A DNA stretch of 64,000 nt, from the NCBI GenBank assembly GCA_035601575.1, contig DATNNZ010000323.1, forward strand, positions 1-64,000. The letters run 5' to 3'. The translations under genes and the position numbers were made by a program. Origin of the DNA: DASTDH01 sp035601575. GTDB taxonomy: Bacteria > Verrucomicrobiota > Verrucomicrobiia > Chthoniobacterales > JAFAMB01. Shown here one piece after another: positions 44,406-53,431 of this stretch. The notes beneath the pieces were generated by a model. That model made no database searches. It was not told where the DNA came from and saw only the letters and a program-made list of their open reading frames with translations. Each line of letters opens with the position of its first letter. The first letter of the stretch is position 1.

Positions 44406-45599
44406 ATGATTCAGAGAGATTACCTGATCGTTGGTGGGGGCATAGGTGCCGCCAGCGCCTGTGACGCATTACGGCAACATGATCCAAAGGGCACAGTCAC
44501 CCTGGTCAGTAACGAGGCACATCTCCCCTATCATCGACCGGCCCTCTCGAAGAGCGTGCTGAAAGACGGTGCGCCGCCGGTCGAAAAGTTGGTGGAGAAG
44601 CCCGAAGATTGGTACCGAAAAAGGAGTATTGAGCTTCGCCTCGCTACTGTTGTTCGAGAGTTCAACATTGAACGCCGGTTAGCCGTAATGGAGAACGGGC
44701 AAACGATTGAGTTCCGTAAAGCCTGCCTGGCGACCGGCAGCCGAGCGCGGCGTCCTCACGTCGCTGGCGCAAATCTGGGCAACGTTGTTTACCTCCGAAC
44801 GTATCGAGATATTCTGGCGGTTCGCGAAATTCTGGGATCAGAAAAACACGTCGTCATTGTCGGATCAGGTTATCTGGGGGCTGAAGTCGCATCGGCGCTG
44901 ATCGGGTCGGGCGCCAAACTGACGTTACTGAGCCGTGACAAAACGATCTGGCAAGAACTGGTGGATCCGGAAACGGCCAATTGGTTGACCGAGAAATTCG
45001 CATCGGCCGGGGTCCAGCTGATGCTGAACGAGAATCTCAACGGTTTTGAGGGCAAAACTGTTGTGCGGAACATCCAGACTAAGAGTGGCCTGCGATTTCC
45101 GGCCGGCTTAGCAATCGTGGTGATCGGAACCGAGCCAAATTTGCAGCTGGTAACGAACACCCCCTTGAGCAGCCCAGGGGGCTGTCCGGTCAACGAATAT
45201 CTGGAAAGCGACGAAAAAGGAATCTACGCCGTCGGCGACATCGCCTTGTACCCAGATCGGTTGTACGGAGGAGCTCGCCGCGCGACCAGTTGGGACATGG
45301 CTTTAGCCCAGGGCGCGACAGCCGGAGCAAACATGACCGGACGAAAACGACAGAGGTTTGAGGCTGTCCCGCTGGCCTCAGCCGTGGCCTTGGGGATGCA
45401 GTTCGTCTTGGTCGGCGATTTTTCTCTGCCTCATCTAATGGGAGAAATCGAAGGTTCTCGCGAAAAAGGCAATTTCATCGTGCGCTATCGGCGAGGTGAA
45501 CACTTAGTTGCGGCGGTCCTCTGCAATCGTAGACCGGATGAGGTTCGTAAATTGCAGGAAGAAGTGCGCACGAGTATGCAATCCAGACAGAAGAAGTAG
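44406..45599 (+). CDS. FAD-dependent pyridine nucleotide-disulfide oxidoreductase (ferredoxin reductase-like)
   Basis: A 397-residue flavoprotein. The FAD Rossmann motif is at the start (YLIVGGGIGAASACDAL), the NAD-binding motif near residues 145-160 (HVVIVGSGYLGAEVASALI), and the second FAD motif is in EKGIYAVGDIALYPDRLYGG. LPYHRPALSKSVLKDG fits the family that includes rhodocoxin/putidaredoxin reductases and the AIF-like proteins. It probably passes electrons from NAD(P)H to a ferredoxin-like partner. The ATG at 44406 lies two residues before the FAD strand; an upstream start at 44373 is less likely. Confidence 0.9.
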   Translation: MIQRDYLIVGGGIGAASACDALRQHDPKGTVTLVSNEAHLPYHRPALSKSVLKDGAPPVEKLVEKPEDWYRKRSIELRLATVVREFNIERRLAVMENGQTIEFRKACLATGSRARRPHVAGANLGNVVYLRTYRDILAVREILGSEKHVVIVGSGYLGAEVASALIGSGAKLTLLSRDKTIWQELVDPETANWLTEKFASAGVQLMLNENLNGFEGKTVVRNIQTKSGLRFPAGLAIVVIGTEPNLQLVTNTPLSSPGGCPVNEYLESDEKGIYAVGDIALYPDRLYGGARRATSWDMALAQGATAGANMTGRKRQRFEAVPLASAVALGMQFVLVGDFSLPHLMGEIEGSREKGNFIVRYRRGEHLVAAVLCNRRPDEVRKLQEEVRTSMQSRQKK

Positions 45600-45716
45600 G
45601 GCGGATAGACCGGTCAGACCAAGTTTGGGCGGTGTTAAAGATAGCCGCCACCGCTAGCCGGCGAATCTCACACCCGATATGAATCCAAGCATTTATTGCA
45701 GGCTAGGGGCGTTGGC

Positions 45717-46619
45717 TCACAAGATCGTCGGGACCCCTTCTCTCAAAATCTTGACGGCGTCTTCGAGTTGATGTTGTTGCACTTGGCGGCGCAATCTCTC
45801 CAGAGGCTCGTGCAACGGCTCATAGCTGAGACGAAAAGAGCCATAGTGCATCGGTACCATATACTTCGCTCCAAGTTCTCGGAACGCTCGGACTGCTTCC
45901 TCCGGATTCATGTGTACCTCCCGGCGGCTAGGCGGCTCGTAAGCGCCGATCGGCAAAAGCGCAATTTCGACCGGAAGACGCGCACCAATTTTTTTGAATC
46001 CAGCGAAGTAAGCACTATCACCGCAATGAAAAACCGTCCGCTGCCCCAACCGAAGGTGAAAGCCACCGAACCCGCGGTGGCGGTCGTGGAGGACGCGAGC
46101 GCCCCAGTGATGGCATGGCGTGAGAGTGATAGTTACGTCGCCAATATCGAGATGTTCCCATTCGCGTAGTTCATGCACTCGATCAAACCCAAGATCATGG
46201 ACCAAATTCCCGACCCCTTGCGGCACCACGATCGGCTGGGCAGAGGCAACCCGGCGCAACGTGCGCCGATCCAGATGATCGAAATGAGCGTGCGTAACCA
46301 AGACCAAATCGATCGCGGGCAGGTGATCAATTCGGATTCCGGGTCGACGGATTCGCTTTATCACTTTAAGCCAGAGCGACCAGATCGGATCTACCAGAAT
46401 GTTGAGTCCGCGCCAACTGATCAAGAATGAAGCGTGCCCGATCCAGGTGAGGCAAAGATCTTCTCCCTGCAAATTTGGGAACAGCGGTCGTGCCGGTCTC
46501 CCTTGGCGTCGGGTGAAAAGGGAAGGAACGTATACCTCGGTGAAAAAGTTCCTTCGCAGCCAACCCTTGCCCGGTCGAAGGCCGACTCGGTGACCATCTT
46601 TCCTCAACTCGGACAACAC
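45717..46619 (-). CDS. metallo-beta-lactamase-fold hydrolase (NAPE-PLD/UlaG-like)
   Basis: A 300-residue hydrolase of COG2220 type. The opening strand reads LTWIGHASFLISWRGLNILV with DPIW. The metal ligands are complete: LVTHAHFDHLD, TPCHHWGAR, FHCGDSAYF, and MVPMHYGSF. YxPSLF-like and PRRxxRP-like N-terminal sequence resembles bacterial relatives of N-acyl-phosphatidylethanolamine phospholipase D, but the substrate is not known. It lies 59 bases downstream of apaG on the same strand. A second protein with this fold, lacking the ligands, is encoded at 47974. Confidence 0.9.
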   Translation of the reverse strand: MLSELRKDGHRVGLRPGKGWLRRNFFTEVYVPSLFTRRQGRPARPLFPNLQGEDLCLTWIGHASFLISWRGLNILVDPIWSLWLKVIKRIRRPGIRIDHLPAIDLVLVTHAHFDHLDRRTLRRVASAQPIVVPQGVGNLVHDLGFDRVHELREWEHLDIGDVTITLTPCHHWGARVLHDRHRGFGGFHLRLGQRTVFHCGDSAYFAGFKKIGARLPVEIALLPIGAYEPPSRREVHMNPEEAVRAFRELGAKYMVPMHYGSFRLSYEPLHEPLERLRRQVQQHQLEDAVKILREGVPTIL

Positions 46620-46678
46620 AACACTTCTCTAGAGTTTCTCTCTGCAAATGGCAAATCACGCTTTAGCAGAAATCGGCA

Positions 46679-47062
46679 TCACTGGGTTGGGATACGCATC
46701 TCGAAGCGAGGAATTCGAGTGATAAAAGGCTGGCCAGCTTCGTCGACTCCCAGGAATGCGCCTTCGGCCACGCTGTCGCTCCCGATCACGTGATAGCTGT
46801 TGTAAGAAAATTGCTCGCCCGGACCGAGCCGGGGAAATTGGCCGACGACACCATCTCCCTCTACGACTATCTTGCAGCCCTGGCGATCGGTAACAACCCA
46901 TTTGCGACCACGAATAAAAACAGTCTCGGTCGAACGATTGTGAATCGTAATGAAATAGACAAACGGAAAAGGCCGATCTGGCGGCGCTTCCAGAGTGGAA
47001 ACATAGACCACTTTATCGATCGACACATCGACGCCGGCTAGTTCGCGAAATCCGGAGTTCAT
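46679..47062 (-). CDS. apaG: ApaG domain protein
   Basis: A 127-residue ApaG protein, a small beta-sandwich of fibronectin type III-like fold. It shows FPFVYFITIHNRSTETVFI, RGRKWVVTDRQGC, VVGQFPRLGPGEQFSYNSYH and AEGAFLGVDEAGQPF, which match the family along its length. Genetic data in enterobacteria link ApaG to cobalt resistance and magnesium efflux, but its biochemical role is unclear. It is divergent from thiD with a 30-base gap. Confidence 0.95.
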   Translation of the reverse strand: MNSGFRELAGVDVSIDKVVYVSTLEAPPDRPFPFVYFITIHNRSTETVFIRGRKWVVTDRQGCKIVVEGDGVVGQFPRLGPGEQFSYNSYHVIGSDSVAEGAFLGVDEAGQPFITRIPRFEMRIPTQ

Positions 47063-47092
47063 GTTCTTTTCGCGTTCATTTCACTAAATGCT

Positions 47093-47890
47093 ATGGAAAC
47101 ACCGGTGGTCATTTCTATCGCTGGATCCGACAATTCCGCCGGAGCAGGTATTCAAGCAGATCTTAAGACATTTACGTACTTCAAAGTGTTTGGCCAGACC
47201 GTGGTAACTTGTGTAGTTGCAGAGGTTCCCGGCCGAGTAGCAGCTATCCAGCCGATTGATCCGAAAATCGTAAAGGAACAACTCAACCTCAGCCTTCAAT
47301 ATTTTCCGGTTCGGGCCATGAAAACCGGGATGCTGTATTCCGCCGAAATCATTCGAACGGTATGCGATGTAATCGAGTCGCTTCCGACCAAATCACGACC
47401 ATGCCTGGTTGTGGATCCGGTAATGGTTGCATCTTCTGGTGACCTGCTGTTGCAGCCGGATGCGGTAGCACTTTATCGGGACCGGCTGATTCCGCTAGCG
47501 ACCATAGTCACGCCAAACCTTCATGAAGCGAGCACACTCGCGAATCGAGCAGTTAGGAACATTGAGGAACTCGAGCAGGTCGCCTGTTCTTTAGCCAAAC
47601 AATACCAGGTCGCCTTTCTGGTGAAAGGCGGGCACCTGCGTGGAACTGAGGCCACCGATGTTCTTGTTATCGGCACACGGATCAGGAGATACAGCGCGCC
47701 ATTTCAGGCTGACCGTTCAACCCATGGTACCGGCTGCGCGCTCTCCGCTGCCGTTACTGCCAATCTGGCACTAGGAAACTCCATGGAGGAGGCAATCCAG
47801 GCCGGCAAAGCCTTTATCAGCCACGCGATAGCCGAATCTTTGCGTTGGGAAACCCCATGCGGGCCGATCGCGGCGCTAAGGCACTGGTAA
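47093..47890 (+). CDS. thiD: hydroxymethylpyrimidine/phosphomethylpyrimidine kinase
   Basis: Phosphorylates HMP twice to make HMP pyrophosphate for thiamine synthesis. The 265-residue ribokinase-fold protein has SIAGSDNSAGAGIQADLKTF (phosphate and pyrimidine site), the KTGMLYSAEII block, VVDPVMVASSGDLLL, TIVTPNLHEASTLAN, and STHGTGCALSAAVTANLALG with the catalytic GTGC motif. All key elements are intact. No other thiamine gene is nearby. Confidence 0.97.
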   Translation: METPVVISIAGSDNSAGAGIQADLKTFTYFKVFGQTVVTCVVAEVPGRVAAIQPIDPKIVKEQLNLSLQYFPVRAMKTGMLYSAEIIRTVCDVIESLPTKSRPCLVVDPVMVASSGDLLLQPDAVALYRDRLIPLATIVTPNLHEASTLANRAVRNIEELEQVACSLAKQYQVAFLVKGGHLRGTEATDVLVIGTRIRRYSAPFQADRSTHGTGCALSAAVTANLALGNSMEEAIQAGKAFISHAIAESLRWETPCGPIAALRHW

Positions 47891-47973
47891 CAAGGGAGAA
47901 GCCGGAAGCCATCGGGCCTTGAACCGAGTGACTCTCTGTGCCAGTCTCCCCCTTCATTTCAAAAACGGCTTAC

Positions 47974-48732
47974 ATGCAGCGACGCATCCTCTTCCTCCTG
48001 GCACTCCTCATTTTAACCGGCTGCGGCCATCATCGTCATCGAGATAAAGGTTCGGTTCCTGCCGGGCCGCGGGAGACCACCGTGCAGTTCTTCGGGCACT
48101 GTTGTTTTCTGGTCTCCTCGTCGTTAGGGATTAACATCCTGATCGATCCATTCAACCCAAACCTCCTCAATTATCCAGTTAAGGAAGGCTCGATCCCGAC
48201 AGATATCGTCCTGGTGACGCATGAAGATGAGAGTGCCAATGATACCGATTTAGCTGCCGGTTCACCGCAAATCCTACGAAGCACGATGGCTGCCGGCGTG
48301 AATCGAGCCAACGGCGTCCTCATTCGAGGAGTTCGCACCAGCTCGGAAAACCTCGCGGCGGTGAATCGGCTCAACGTAGCTTATGTCTGGTCCATGGACG
48401 GTGTTCGATTCTGTCACCTCGGAGCTATTGAAGATCCAATTACCGTCTCCGAGGCCTTGAACATCGGGCATGTCGATGTCCTTTTCTTTCCCGTCGGTGG
48501 TCCGCAAAGTTTCACTGACGACAAAAGAAAACTCACGATCGAGCGTTTACAACCGCGAGTGATCGTCCCGATGATGTATTCTACCGCTTACTCTTCTAAG
48601 GTCCCATTGCGCGGATTAGGCGAATGGCTATCGCGGCAATCGAATGTGGTCCGGTTCAATTCGAACAAGTTCACAATTTCTGCTTCCTTGCTCCCGTCCA
48701 CCCCGAGCGTCTACGTGCCGGGGGTTCGTTAA
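47974..48732 (+). CDS. lipoprotein with metallo-beta-lactamase fold lacking metal ligands
   Basis: A 252-residue protein whose start (MQRRILFLLALLILTGCG) is a lipoprotein signal with Cys17. It keeps the fold of COG2220 hydrolases: VQFFGHCCFLVSSSLGINIL with IDPF, then VDVLFFPVGGPQSF and RVIVPM. The key ligands are gone: the HxHxDH motif reads THEDESAND (His83 only), and the PMHY motif reads PMMY (Met201). It is probably not a hydrolase and could bind a ligand or partner. The in-frame GTG at 47938 would hide the lipoprotein signal. purD follows after 8 bases. Confidence 0.8.
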   Translation: MQRRILFLLALLILTGCGHHRHRDKGSVPAGPRETTVQFFGHCCFLVSSSLGINILIDPFNPNLLNYPVKEGSIPTDIVLVTHEDESANDTDLAAGSPQILRSTMAAGVNRANGVLIRGVRTSSENLAAVNRLNVAYVWSMDGVRFCHLGAIEDPITVSEALNIGHVDVLFFPVGGPQSFTDDKRKLTIERLQPRVIVPMMYSTAYSSKVPLRGLGEWLSRQSNVVRFNSNKFTISASLLPSTPSVYVPGVR

Positions 48733-48740
48733 CTGAATTG

Positions 48741-50006
48741 ATGAAGATTCTGGTGATTGGCGGCGGGGCGCGTGAGCATGCGCTGGCATGGAAACTACAA
48801 CAATCGCCAAAGGCGAAAAAAATTTACGTCGCTCCGGGAAACGCCGGAACGAGACAGGTAGCGCAGAATGTGCCCATTCCGGCTAGCGAATCGGAACAGC
48901 TCCTACAATTTGCTCTGGTTGAGCAGATTGATCTGACGGTAGTCGGACCGGATGATGTGTTGGCCGGTGGCATTGTTGACCGTTTCCAGGCGCGTGATCT
49001 ACGAATTTTTGGACCAATTCAGCGAGCGGCCCGGCTGGAGTCTTCGAAGAGTTTTGCCAAGGGTTTCATGGAAAGGCACGGAATCCCTACCGCTCGGTTC
49101 ACGCGGTGCGAGTCGATCCAAACAGCTACCGATGCTCTGGCAAATTATTCCTATCCGGTTGTGATCAAGGCGGACGGGCTGGCGCTCGGCAAGGGTGTGA
49201 CAATTGCTCGCGATCGATCCGAAGCCGAACGAGCAATCGACGCTATGATGCAAAAAAAACAATTTGGGGCTGCTGGCGAACGACTGGTGATTGAAGAGTA
49301 TCTGCGCGGCTTCGAATGTTCGATCCATGCCCTGATCGACGGTACAAACTATCTTCTTTTTCCATCGGCCAAGGATCACAAGACTCTTTATGCCGATGAT
49401 CAGGGCCCGAACACCGGTGGAATGGGCACAATAAGCCCTTCGCCCGCGATAACCGCAGCTCAGATGAAGGAGATCGAAGCAAAGATTCTCCGGCCTTTCA
49501 TGCGAGGGATTCGAGACGAAGAACTGGATTTCCGAGGGCTACTTTTCCCAGGACTCATGCTCACCCGAGACGGCCCAATAGTATTGGAATTTAACTGTCG
49601 TTTCGGGGATCCCGAAACTCAAGCGTTCCTGCCTCGGCTACAAGCAGATCTGGTAGACCTATTGGAAGCGACGATCGATCAACGGTTAGACACGATATCG
49701 TTATCATGGAGTTCCCAGTCTACGGTTTGCGTGGTCTTGGCATCCGCAGGCTATCCAGCCCGTTATGAAACCGGCAAAACCATTCGTGGACTAGACCGCG
49801 TGGAATCGCTGGGAGGAGTTACCGTATTCCACGCCGGCACTAAGGTGACGGATGATAAGATACTGACTGCTGGTGGGCGCGTCCTTTCAGTGGTCGGTTT
49901 GGGCGAGACCCTCCCGCGAGCGAGGGAAATCGCCTATGGAGCGGCGGCAAAGATCGAATTCGAAGGAAAATATTTCCGACCAGATATTGGCAGCACGCAA
50001 CTTTAG
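48741..50006 (+). CDS. purD: phosphoribosylamine-glycine ligase (GAR synthetase)
   Basis: Second step of purine synthesis, joining phosphoribosylamine and glycine with ATP. The 421-residue ATP-grasp enzyme starts ILVIGGGAREHALAWKLQQS and has YPVVIKADGLALGKGVTIA, the LVIEEYLRGFE stretch, GPNTGGMGTISPSP and LEFNCRFGDPETQAFLPRL. It is complete. The ATG at 48741 is used because an in-frame ATG at 48624 would overlap the lipoprotein gene and add 39 unconserved residues. It lies 8 bases after that gene. Confidence 0.97.
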   Translation: MKILVIGGGAREHALAWKLQQSPKAKKIYVAPGNAGTRQVAQNVPIPASESEQLLQFALVEQIDLTVVGPDDVLAGGIVDRFQARDLRIFGPIQRAARLESSKSFAKGFMERHGIPTARFTRCESIQTATDALANYSYPVVIKADGLALGKGVTIARDRSEAERAIDAMMQKKQFGAAGERLVIEEYLRGFECSIHALIDGTNYLLFPSAKDHKTLYADDQGPNTGGMGTISPSPAITAAQMKEIEAKILRPFMRGIRDEELDFRGLLFPGLMLTRDGPIVLEFNCRFGDPETQAFLPRLQADLVDLLEATIDQRLDTISLSWSSQSTVCVVLASAGYPARYETGKTIRGLDRVESLGGVTVFHAGTKVTDDKILTAGGRVLSVVGLGETLPRAREIAYGAAAKIEFEGKYFRPDIGSTQL

Positions 50007-50024
50007 CACCATAGCAAGACCGAG

Positions 50025-51119
50025 ATGTTTGCAATAAAGTCGATTTCGATTTGGACCCTGATTGTTAGCGCGCTCGTTGCGCTGCACGCTCAATCGTCTG
50101 CGGCCAGCGCCACTGCCAGTACAACGCCAGAACGGGAACGAGCAATTTCTGCAACGAAAACCTTAGTCGACCAGCTCGGACCTACTCAACTCCAAGAAAT
50201 TCTCAGCCAACTGCGCACCAATTATGTTGACCCTACCGCCGTGAACACGCAGGCCCTCGATCAAGCCGCATTGATCGAGTTGCTCTCGAAACTCGGGCCG
50301 GGAGTCCGATTGCGGCTAAGAACTGAACTCGAGAAGCCGACCACGGCTCGCCCTTTTCGAAGCGAAATATTGAATGACCATTTCGGATATATCCGATGCG
50401 GCACTCTCAATCAAAATACCTTGGTTAAGCTCGACGATGCTTTAGGGACATTTCGCAACCAAAACGCGCGAGGCGTGATCGTGGATCTCCGTGCAACTCC
50501 CGAGAGCACCGATTATGATTTGGCGGGTGAGTTTGTCAGCCGGTTTGTGATTAAAGGCACCTTGGCATATCGGATCGTCGGCACCAAAGCGAATCAGGAG
50601 CGCTCTTTTTCATCAACCCTGGATCCTTTGTATCAGGGCCCATTGGCCGTCCTCGTCGATCAAGAAACGGCCGGTGCAACGGAAGTCATTGCGGCGGCGC
50701 TCAAGGTTAAAGCGCATGCGTTGTTAATCGGCCAAAAGACCAGCGGTAGCGCGGCCGAGTATCAGAACTCCCCAATCGGCAACAATCTGTTGCTTGCTAT
50801 CGCGGTCACTCAAGTCCAAGTACCCGAGTATCCGGCTATTTTTCCGAACGGCGTCCAGCCAGACATTTCGGTTTCACAATCAGTGGATCAAGAGCATTCC
50901 GTTTTGGCTGAAACTGACGATCAATCCAGTGCGCCTTTCATCACCGATGAGCCACGCCAGCACCTGAACGAGGCAGCGTTGGTAGCCGGTACCAATCCCG
51001 AACTTGACGCCTACGAGGCCCAACAATCGGGACCGACACCGGCAGCAAAGCCAAAAGACCCGATACTGCAACGTGCCGTCGACTTCTTGATCACGGTGAA
51101 TCTGTACAAACCGCGGTAA
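50025..51119 (+). CDS. S41-peptidase-like protein, catalytic serine missing
   Basis: A 364-residue exported protein. A signal peptide (SIWTLIVSALVALHAQSSAA) is followed by a helical region and an S41 core: FGYIRCGTL, RGVIVDLRATPESTDYDLAG, PLAVLVDQETAGATEVIAAA, LIGQKTSGSAAEY, and PNGVQPDISV. In C-terminal processing proteases the nucleophile is the middle serine of a (S/T)ASASE-type motif; here the motif is TAGATE with Gly217. The lysine (Lys238) is kept. No PDZ domain is visible. It probably lacks protease activity. It starts 18 bases after purD. Confidence 0.8.
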   Translation: MFAIKSISIWTLIVSALVALHAQSSAASATASTTPERERAISATKTLVDQLGPTQLQEILSQLRTNYVDPTAVNTQALDQAALIELLSKLGPGVRLRLRTELEKPTTARPFRSEILNDHFGYIRCGTLNQNTLVKLDDALGTFRNQNARGVIVDLRATPESTDYDLAGEFVSRFVIKGTLAYRIVGTKANQERSFSSTLDPLYQGPLAVLVDQETAGATEVIAAALKVKAHALLIGQKTSGSAAEYQNSPIGNNLLLAIAVTQVQVPEYPAIFPNGVQPDISVSQSVDQEHSVLAETDDQSSAPFITDEPRQHLNEAALVAGTNPELDAYEAQQSGPTPAAKPKDPILQRAVDFLITVNLYKPR

Positions 51120-51229
51120 TTGGATCTCAGGCAAAGACGCGAAGGCTGCGCCTGATCCTCCTGGCTAAGGGAGCCTGGCATCAGGCTACCGTCTAGCCGT
51201 GTTAGCGTGAGATTTTCTCGAAGTGAGCC

Positions 51230-52216
51230 TTAGCGCGATCTTTCCGGGCCGATAAGTCCAAACTTCGACCCGATCAGCTTGGCCGCGAATGGAACCAATG
51301 CGGCGATGGATGAGAGAATCATGAGCCAATAGACTTCGGGCCGGCCGATCTTCGCACCGATCACGCCGGATCCATCTAGTTGGCATAGCGTCCGAGCCCC
51401 GATCAGCACCGGCAATGCGCAAGCAAAACGAACCCGAACAGGACGAACCGCACAAACATATGCCCAGGCAGAGCGCAAATATTGGCAAGCGCGGCCATGG
51501 CACTCGAGAAAAAGCGGGCGAGCAAGTTCTACGTTCTCTTTCAGCCTGTGTGCGTCATCCACCGGCAGGTACGATCTTCCATTGGCAATATCGGTGGGGA
51601 AATCTCGCAAGATATTAACCAGTTGCAGGCCCTTCCCAAACTCCGTGCCGAGACGTTCCAATTCGGATTTTGCAATTCTTGAATAGGAGGACCATTCGAG
51701 CGCACAAAGCCTTGTCCAAAATTCTCCGACCGAACCTGCGACCAGATAGGTGTATTCTTCCAGCTCATCGGCGTTGCGAAGCGCGTGCCGCGAATCAGCC
51801 ATTTCGAATCGCTCGATATCTAGCCTTTGGCCTTGGACTATTTTGCCGAGCACGTCTTGCACCAATACTTGATGGCTGGGAACAAGGCTGCGCGCATAGG
51901 CTACCAACGACATCAGCTGCTTTAATAGCTCCTTTTCGGCACCTTGCGGTTGCGCATCGACGCAAAGCGAAACCCTCTGAGCGAGATCAATGGTCGGTCC
52001 ATAAAGCGCCGTCAAGACGGCGTCCAAAGTTTCGAGTCGATATCTCGGCTCAAACTTATTGGTGTCAGCAATGGTATCAGAGGCTCGGGCCAGCAAGTAT
52101 CCGATTGCTATTGCCGGGCGTATTCGCGATGGCAGGAATCGGATACTGAGATAGAATGACCGCGAGACGCGTTTGAGTAACGGGAACAACCCTGAATCTG
52201 ACGGGGGAAAGGTCAA
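51230..52216 (-). CDS. squalene/phytoene synthase family protein
   Basis: A 328-residue prenyl-diphosphate condensing enzyme. It has both aspartate-rich motifs, ARASDTIADTNKF and LVNILRDFPTDIANGRSYLP, which bind magnesium-diphosphate, with YTYLVAGSVGEFWTRL between. Two hydrophobic C-terminal stretches (VYWLMILSSIAALVPFAAKL) suggest membrane attachment, as in squalene synthase-type members. Squalene, presqualene or phytoene products are all possible; no cyclase or desaturase is nearby. Its start overlaps the end of the DUF362 gene by 4 bases. Confidence 0.88.
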   Translation of the reverse strand: MTFPPSDSGLFPLLKRVSRSFYLSIRFLPSRIRPAIAIGYLLARASDTIADTNKFEPRYRLETLDAVLTALYGPTIDLAQRVSLCVDAQPQGAEKELLKQLMSLVAYARSLVPSHQVLVQDVLGKIVQGQRLDIERFEMADSRHALRNADELEEYTYLVAGSVGEFWTRLCALEWSSYSRIAKSELERLGTEFGKGLQLVNILRDFPTDIANGRSYLPVDDAHRLKENVELARPLFLECHGRACQYLRSAWAYVCAVRPVRVRFACALPVLIGARTLCQLDGSGVIGAKIGRPEVYWLMILSSIAALVPFAAKLIGSKFGLIGPERSR

Positions 52217-53337
52217 GGGTTACGCCGATCTCGGATGTCGATCTTGGCCAAATCGGAATTGCCAATCTGGTATTGGCCGGCAGTCTGAATATATTTCGCA
52301 ATCTTAGATGCCGGATCCATCTTAGCCTGCACCCTCCAGCCATCTAGTTGCTTCGCAGCAACCGCGTCTAAGGCCACCGGATCCTTGCTGGCATAAATGG
52401 TCCCGAATTGAACCGCGTAGTTGGTGTCCCCAAACGGCGCTCCCGCATAGAGCGCAACCAAACCGTCCATGATATGCAAAACTACTTTCTCGCTAACGCG
52501 GGGATCAGCGTACATCTCGGCGATCTCCGGATCACCATGGACGGGTTCGTCTATCAATCGACGCCAGTTATCGACATTCTGCACGGTCATGTTGTAGAGC
52601 GCTCCTGATAAGCCGCAGTACACGTTATCCGAAAGCACCGGCACATTGATTACTTTCGTGACTACCTTGGAAAGCACGAGGCTCAAATGGCTCTCATTGC
52701 TCATATTTGCCATGGAGAATTTCTTATTCTTTTCGTCTCCGTTGTGCTCGGTTTTGAGATTCAACCGAGGTTTACCCACAAATAAGAGATCACCGTAAAT
52801 CAGGCGACCCGTCACCGGAGAACTAAGCGCAACCTGCGGATCATAGTTGTCTTCGTTCCACATCACCCGATAACTGCCCCTGTGAAAATGGAACCCGGCC
52901 CGCTTCAAAAGTTTCGCTTCGCGATCCCAGACAACAATATTTTCAGGCGGAACACCGGCTTGGCGAAGGCCATCGATAATTGTCTCAACCACCTCCGGAT
53001 GTGTGCTGAACAACGGGGCACCATTAGCGCAGACTTTGATACCGACGATATCACTCGGTTTAACCAGAGACGCCCAAGCAGCAGCCACGGTTGGCTGGCC
53101 GGTAACGCTGGTAACCACCTCGTCCACCATGCGCCGGACCTCTGAAACGTTCACTTTATAATCGTAGATCGCATCTGAGCTGCCTGTCCGATAGACAATG
53201 GAACGCGTCGGCAAAGGCGTCGGAGTCACTTCCGCCGTTGGAAGCGAAGAGGGGCCGGGCTCAGACGTTTGTGCCGTTGCGACAAGAATTCCCGAGCTCA
53301 GCAAACTGACCAGTACTGTCACGACAACTCTGATCAC
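52213..53337 (-). CDS. exported DUF362 domain protein
   Basis: A 374-residue protein with an N-terminal signal peptide (VVVTVLVSLLSSGILVATAQ), a Pro/Thr-rich linker, and a DUF362 domain: KPSDIVGIKVCANGAPLFST, HPEVVETIIDGLRQAGV, VVWDRE, KVINVPVLSDN, and VVLHIMDGLVALYAGAPFGD with DPVALDAVAAK. The family is found with ferredoxin-like domains elsewhere, but its chemistry is unknown; no iron-sulfur motif is seen here. It precedes the squalene/phytoene synthase and overlaps it, so the two are probably translationally coupled. Confidence 0.88.
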   Translation of the reverse strand: MIRVVVTVLVSLLSSGILVATAQTSEPGPSSLPTAEVTPTPLPTRSIVYRTGSSDAIYDYKVNVSEVRRMVDEVVTSVTGQPTVAAAWASLVKPSDIVGIKVCANGAPLFSTHPEVVETIIDGLRQAGVPPENIVVWDREAKLLKRAGFHFHRGSYRVMWNEDNYDPQVALSSPVTGRLIYGDLLFVGKPRLNLKTEHNGDEKNKKFSMANMSNESHLSLVLSKVVTKVINVPVLSDNVYCGLSGALYNMTVQNVDNWRRLIDEPVHGDPEIAEMYADPRVSEKVVLHIMDGLVALYAGAPFGDTNYAVQFGTIYASKDPVALDAVAAKQLDGWRVQAKMDPASKIAKYIQTAGQYQIGNSDLAKIDIRDRRNP

Positions 53338-53431
53338 GAGGGAGGTTTAGCCTTGAACTGTTGCGAAAGCAAAGCAGGATTTAGCAGCCCGTTGGACTTG
53401 AAGTCGAGCGGCATGTTAGTTTGAGTTTTAA

